A stretch of DNA of 57,045 nucleotides, from assembly GCA_948735595.1 (NCBI GenBank), contig CAPXSA010000017.1:1-57045 (forward strand), written 5' to 3'. The DNA is from an uncultured Clostridia bacterium. Its GTDB lineage: Bacteria; Bacillota; Clostridia; TANB77; CAG-508. The position numbers and the translations under genes are program-made. Of this stretch, positions 53,823 through 57,045 are shown piece after piece. Below the pieces are notes generated by a model. That model saw only the letters and a list, made by a program, of their open reading frames with translations. It was not told the origin of the DNA and made no database searches. Each line of letters starts with the position of its first letter. Within the stretch, counting starts at the first letter, position 1.

Positions 53823-54169
53823 TGAAGGCAGAAGACGTTATCATAGCACCAGTTGTTACTGAAAAAAGTAATGATGGATTACAAGAAGGAAAATATACCT
53901 TTAAAGTAAATAAGAAAGCTACTAAAATTGATATTAGAAATGCAGTAGAAAAACTTTTTGAAGTAAAGGTTTTAAATGTTAACACAATGAGTGTTAAAGG
54001 AAAAAATAAAAGAATGGGTAAAACATCAGGAAAAACTCCTGATTGGAAAAAAGCAATTGTTACAATTGATACAGACCCAGCAGATATGAAATATTTATCA
54101 AAAGGTGGAAAAGAAGTTAAAGTTTCTAAGAAATATAAAGATAGTATTGAACACTTTATGGGAGCTTAG
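53822..54169 (+). CDS. rplW: Ribosomal protein uL23
   Basis: 115 residues. It begins MKAEDVIIAPVVTEKS and holds the KGKNKRMGKTSG loop near the tunnel exit. Slightly longer than usual because of about 18 extra C-terminal residues (KKYKDSIEHFMGA). It overlaps the rplD stop by one base. Confidence 0.97.
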   Translation: MKAEDVIIAPVVTEKSNDGLQEGKYTFKVNKKATKIDIRNAVEKLFEVKVLNVNTMSVKGKNKRMGKTSGKTPDWKKAIVTIDTDPADMKYLSKGGKEVKVSKKYKDSIEHFMGA

Positions 54170-54183
54170 AAAGAAGGTATAAG

Positions 54184-54363
54184 ATGAAAAATCCATTTAA
54201 AAAGAGTTTAGAAGTTCCAATATTAGGAAAACGCAAATATCCAACTGAGGAAGAAGCAGAAGAACAGAGAAAGAAGATGTTTCCAGAATTAGAAGGAAAA
54301 TGTATATTAGGCTCTAGAAAGTTTGATGAAATAACTCCTTCTTTTGAAGAAGAAAGAGATTAA
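54184..54363 (+). CDS. Small unknown protein inserted in the S10 operon
   Basis: 59 residues, below the usual cut-off, between rplW and rplB, where this operon normally has no gene. It starts MKNPFKKSLEVPILGKRKYP and ends in an acidic tail (FDEITPSFEEERD), with one Cys. A weak Shine-Dalgarno (AGAAGG) precedes it. No family recognised; the length, in-operon spacing and host-like codon use support a real gene. Confidence 0.6.
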   Translation: MKNPFKKSLEVPILGKRKYPTEEEAEEQRKKMFPELEGKCILGSRKFDEITPSFEEERD

Positions 54364-54413
54364 ATTATCGGGAAACAAACCCGGAAAATAAAGTAAAGGA
54401 GAGAAATTAAAAA

Positions 54414-55244
54414 ATGGGAACAAAAAGATTTAAACCATATACACCTTCAAGAAGAAACATGACAGTTTCTGACTTTGAAGAAATTACAAAAAAAGAACCA
54501 GAAAAATCTCTACTAGCAACCAAAAAGAAAAATGCAGGTAGAAACTCATACGGAAGAATAACAGTAAGACACCATGGTGGTGGAAATCGACAAAAATATA
54601 GAATAATTGATTTTAAAAGAAATAAAGTTGATATGCCAGCAACTGTAATTGGTATTGAATATGATCCAAACAGAAGCGCAAACATCGCATTAATCCAATA
54701 TGAAGATGGAGAAAAGGCATACATCTTAGCACCAGTAGGATTAAAAGATGGTGATAAAGTAGTATCAGGAGAAAAAGCTGATATCAAGCCAGGAAACTGC
54801 ATGAAAATTGAAAGCATTCCAGTAGGTACTATGATTCACAATATCGAATTAAATCCAGGTCAAGGTGGAAAAATGGTTAGAGCAGCTGGGCAAGAAGCTC
54901 AATTAATGGCTAAAGAAGGAAAATATGCACATGTAAGATTACCTTCTGGCGAAATGAGATTAGTTATGGCTGTTTGTAAAGCTACTATTGGTACTGTCGG
55001 AAATGCAGACCATGAAAACATTAAAATTGGTAAAGCAGGAAGAACAAGACATATGGGAATTAGACCAACTGTAAGAGGTTCTGTAATGAACCCAGTAGAT
55101 CACCCTCATGGTGGTGGTGAAGGTAAAGCACCAGTTGGACACGCAGGACCAATGACTCCTTGGGGCAAACCAGCACTAGGATACAAGACAAGAAAGAACC
55201 ATAAACAAAGCGATAAATTAATTACAAAGAGGAGGAATAAGTAA
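54414..55244 (+). CDS. rplB: Ribosomal protein uL2
   Basis: 276 residues. The conserved peptidyl transferase-supporting segment VMNPVDHPHGGGEGKAP holds the key His, and the RITVRHHGGGNRQKYRII region is present. Shine-Dalgarno AAAGGAGAG. Its stop overlaps the rpsS start. Confidence 0.99.
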   Translation: MGTKRFKPYTPSRRNMTVSDFEEITKKEPEKSLLATKKKNAGRNSYGRITVRHHGGGNRQKYRIIDFKRNKVDMPATVIGIEYDPNRSANIALIQYEDGEKAYILAPVGLKDGDKVVSGEKADIKPGNCMKIESIPVGTMIHNIELNPGQGGKMVRAAGQEAQLMAKEGKYAHVRLPSGEMRLVMAVCKATIGTVGNADHENIKIGKAGRTRHMGIRPTVRGSVMNPVDHPHGGGEGKAPVGHAGPMTPWGKPALGYKTRKNHKQSDKLITKRRNK

Positions 55245-55522
55245 TGTCAAGATCAACTAAAAAACCACCATTTGTTGCACCAGAATTATTAAAGAGAATT
55301 GATGCAATGAATGCAAATGGAAACAAAGAAGTAATTAAAACATGGTCAAGAGCATCTACAATCTATCCACAAATGGTTGGACACACAATCGCTGTTCATG
55401 ATGGTAGAAAACATGTACCAGTTTATATCACAGAAGAAATGATAGGACATAAATTAGGTGAATTTGCACCAACAAGAACATTTAAAGGACATTCAGGAGA
55501 CAAGACAACAACCGCAAAATAG
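55244..55522 (+). CDS. rpsS: Ribosomal protein uS19
   Basis: 92 residues: MSRSTKKPPFV, then IKTWSRASTIYPQMVGHTI and HKLGEFAPTRTFKGH. Overlaps the end of rplB by one base. The following gap of 99 bases contains an inverted repeat. Confidence 0.98.
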   Translation: MSRSTKKPPFVAPELLKRIDAMNANGNKEVIKTWSRASTIYPQMVGHTIAVHDGRKHVPVYITEEMIGHKLGEFAPTRTFKGHSGDKTTTAK

Positions 55523-55535
55523 GATAAAAGTTGAC

Positions 55536-55586
55536 GGGGACATATCTTGTCCCTAGAGAAAAGACGAAGGGGAAAGATGTGTCCCC
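55536..55586. repeat. GGGGACA inverted repeat in the S10 operon
   Basis: GGGGACATATCTT and AAGATGTGTCCCC (one mismatch) are 25 bases apart between rpsS and rplV. A small GGGGAC/GTCCC hairpin sits in the first arm. It resembles REP-type palindromes seen in many Clostridia; a related fragment lies in the pheS leader. Confidence 0.7.
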
Positions 55587-55621
55587 AACGAAAACTCAAA
55601 ATAGTAGAGGAGGAAAGAAAA

Positions 55622-55984
55622 GTGGAAGAGAAGCAAGAAGTTATCATTCCAACAGCAGAAGCAACTCTAAGATATGCTAGAATTTCAAGCAGAAAAGTAA
55701 AAATTGTAGCAGATTTAATTAGAGGAAAAGATATCGATGAAGCTTTAGCGATTAGCAAATATGCTCCAAAAGCATCAAGCGAAATTATAGAGAAATTATT
55801 AAAATCAGCAATTGCCAATGCTGAAAACAACCATCATATGACACACGAAAAATTATATGTTGCTGAAATTTATGCAAATCAAGGTCCAACTCTAAAAAGA
55901 ATTAGACCAGCTGCAAAAGGTAGTGCAGTAAGGATTAGAAAAAGAACAAGCCACATTACAATCGTGTTAAAAGAGAGAGATTAA
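55622..55984 (+). CDS. rplV: Ribosomal protein uL22
   Basis: 120 residues from a GTG at 55622, set by GAGGAGGAAAG 5-15 bases upstream. A longer frame begins at a TTG inside the inverted repeat and would add 25 foreign residues, so it is rejected. ARISSRKVKIVADLIRGK and IRKRTSHITIVLKERD are typical; the loop near the C-terminus lines the exit tunnel. Confidence 0.95.
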   Translation: MEEKQEVIIPTAEATLRYARISSRKVKIVADLIRGKDIDEALAISKYAPKASSEIIEKLLKSAIANAENNHHMTHEKLYVAEIYANQGPTLKRIRPAAKGSAVRIRKRTSHITIVLKERD

Positions 55985-56003
55985 GAAAGGAGGACTTAAC
56001 AAA

Positions 56004-56666
56004 ATGGGACAAAAAGTAGATCCTAACGGATTAAGAATAGGTGTCATTAAAGATTGGAATTCTAAATGGTATGCAGATAAGAAAAATTTTGCAGATTACT
56101 TAGTAGAAGACCACAAAATCCGTGAATATGTTAAGAAAAAATTATATGTTGCAGGAATTTCAAAAATTGAAATTGAAAGAACTGCTAAGTTCGTAAGAGT
56201 AAATGTATATACAGCAAAACCAGGTTTAGTAATTGGTAAAGGTGGAAATCTTGCAGAAGTATTAAAAGCTGAACTTGAAAAAATGATTGGAAAAACAGTA
56301 AACTTAAATATTACTGAAGTAAAGAACATTGATGTAGATGCACAATTAGTTGCTGAAAACATTGCAGGACAACTAGAAAGAAGAATTTCTTTTAGAAGAG
56401 CTATGAAACAATGTATGCAAAAAACTATGAAGGCAGGTGCTTTAGGAATTAAAACTGCTGTATCTGGAAGATTAGGTGGAGCAGATATGGCAAGAACTGA
56501 GTTCTATAAAGAAGGTACCATTCCACTTCAAACTTTAAGAGCAGATATCGAATATGGATTTGCAGAAGCAGATACCACATATGGAAAAATCGGTGTTAAA
56601 GTTTGGATTTATAAAGGAGAAGTTCTTCCAACTAAGAAGAAAGTAGTGGAAGGAGGAGACAAATAA
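56004..56666 (+). CDS. rpsC: Ribosomal protein uS3
   Basis: 220 residues. MGQKVDPNGLRIG starts it; the KH domain holds PGLVIGKGG, and RRISFRRAMKQ with GRLGGADMARTE follows. Shine-Dalgarno AAGGAGG. Its stop overlaps the next start (TAATG). Confidence 0.98.
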   Translation: MGQKVDPNGLRIGVIKDWNSKWYADKKNFADYLVEDHKIREYVKKKLYVAGISKIEIERTAKFVRVNVYTAKPGLVIGKGGNLAEVLKAELEKMIGKTVNLNITEVKNIDVDAQLVAENIAGQLERRISFRRAMKQCMQKTMKAGALGIKTAVSGRLGGADMARTEFYKEGTIPLQTLRADIEYGFAEADTTYGKIGVKVWIYKGEVLPTKKKVVEGGDK

Positions 56667-57045
56667 TGCCATTAATGCCAAAAAGAACAAAATATAGAAA
56701 ATTACAAAAAGGTAGAGTAAGAGGAAAAGCAGCAAGAGGAAATAAAGTATCTGATGGAGAATTCGGATTACAAGCACAAGAAATTGGTTTAATTACATCT
56801 AACCAAATTGAAGCAGCCCGTGTTGCTATGACTCGTTACATTAAAAGAGGTGGAAAGGTTTGGATTAAAATCTTCCCTGACAAACCAATGACTGCAAAAC
56901 CTATTGGTACTCGTATGGGTAAAGGTAAAGGTGCAGTAGAATATTGGGTAGCAGCTGTTAAACCAGATGTAATCTTTGCTATCAGTTGCTATTTACCGTT
57001 TGGAAAGACTCTATTTCCTTTTATGGCTACAAACGATGTCGCAAA
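56666..57045 (+). CDS. rplP: Ribosomal protein uL16, 3'-partial
   Basis: 127 codons visible. MPLMPKRTKYRKLQKGRVRG, then NQIEAARVAMTRYIKRGGKVWIKIFPDKP and GKGKGAVEYWVAAVKPD are clearly L16. From about residue 104 (56978) the sequence no longer matches the family: SCYLPFGKTLFPFM replaces the expected (A/G)GVxEExAxEALRLA helix. Either this end of the window is a chimera or the gene is aberrant here. Confidence 0.85.
   Translation, partial: MPLMPKRTKYRKLQKGRVRGKAARGNKVSDGEFGLQAQEIGLITSNQIEAARVAMTRYIKRGGKVWIKIFPDKPMTAKPIGTRMGKGKGAVEYWVAAVKPDVIFAISCYLPFGKTLFPFMATNDVA

Noticed and set aside
55547..55621. Extended start of rplV at a TTG
   Set aside because: The extension lies in the GGGGACA inverted repeat and lacks homology; the GTG at 55622 has a strong ribosome site and fits L22.
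1..57045. tRNA, rRNA genes, CRISPR array or prophage
   Set aside because: No cloverleaf, rRNA segment, regularly spaced direct repeats or phage structural genes were recognised on either strand; this was by eye, so a tRNA search program could still find one.

Overview
The window is a strongly AT-rich chromosomal segment of an endospore-forming, low-GC Bacillota, most likely an uncultured gut-type clostridium. Supporting features are the sporulation genes spoVM, spoVG and spoIVB, a T-box leader on pheST, and the Bacillus-like gene order rlmN-prpC-prkC-rpe-...-spoVM-rpmB. UGA is used as a stop. No tRNA, rRNA or CRISPR array was seen.

Layout. 1-8550 is an accessory block: the 3' part of a large adhesin with a variable-looking lectin-type C-terminus, asnS on the other strand, then a diversity-generating retroelement (DGR) made of a secreted target protein, an Avd-like accessory gene and a DGR-type reverse transcriptase, and finally a multi-module pilin-like surface protein. 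8563-22600 holds aspS, a coiled-coil protein, an Rpn-type nuclease, rlmN, prpC/prkC, rpe, nth, spoVM, rpmB, tcdA, ruvA and rarA, with two MITE-like elements flanking rpe. 22700-34560 holds a GC-rich orphan gene, SPFH/NfeD, an HNH protein, pheST, an arginase, cdaA, a HAD phosphatase and truA. 34753-46650 is one long Tad-like secretion/pilus operon: CpaB, two degenerate CpaE-like proteins, CpaF, a fused TadBC and seven membrane-anchored pilin- or TadG-like proteins. 46741-50565 carries spoIVB, a transglutaminase and murC. 50844-57045 carries spoVG, a second GC-rich orphan and the S10 ribosomal-protein operon, as far as a partial rplP.

The main discovery candidate concerns decoding of CGG. Four genes (the pilin-like gene at 6172, cpaF, tadBC, spoIVB) are each split into two overlapping frames. 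In every case the zero-frame codon at the break is CGG followed by A, and skipping exactly the C (reading GGA as Gly) restores the full protein, including an intact Walker A motif in CpaF. I checked by hand every CGG triplet inside the host-like genes. None of the others is in frame, although CGA and CGU are used freely. CGG therefore looks unassigned as arginine and acts as a +1 frameshift signal, or as part of a quadruplet codon CGGA. The only other in-frame CGGs lie in the two GC-rich orphan genes, which look foreign.

The DGR, the pilin-like proteins and the Tad-like system all point to a diversified, cell-surface secretion apparatus. The DGR template repeat was not found inside the window.
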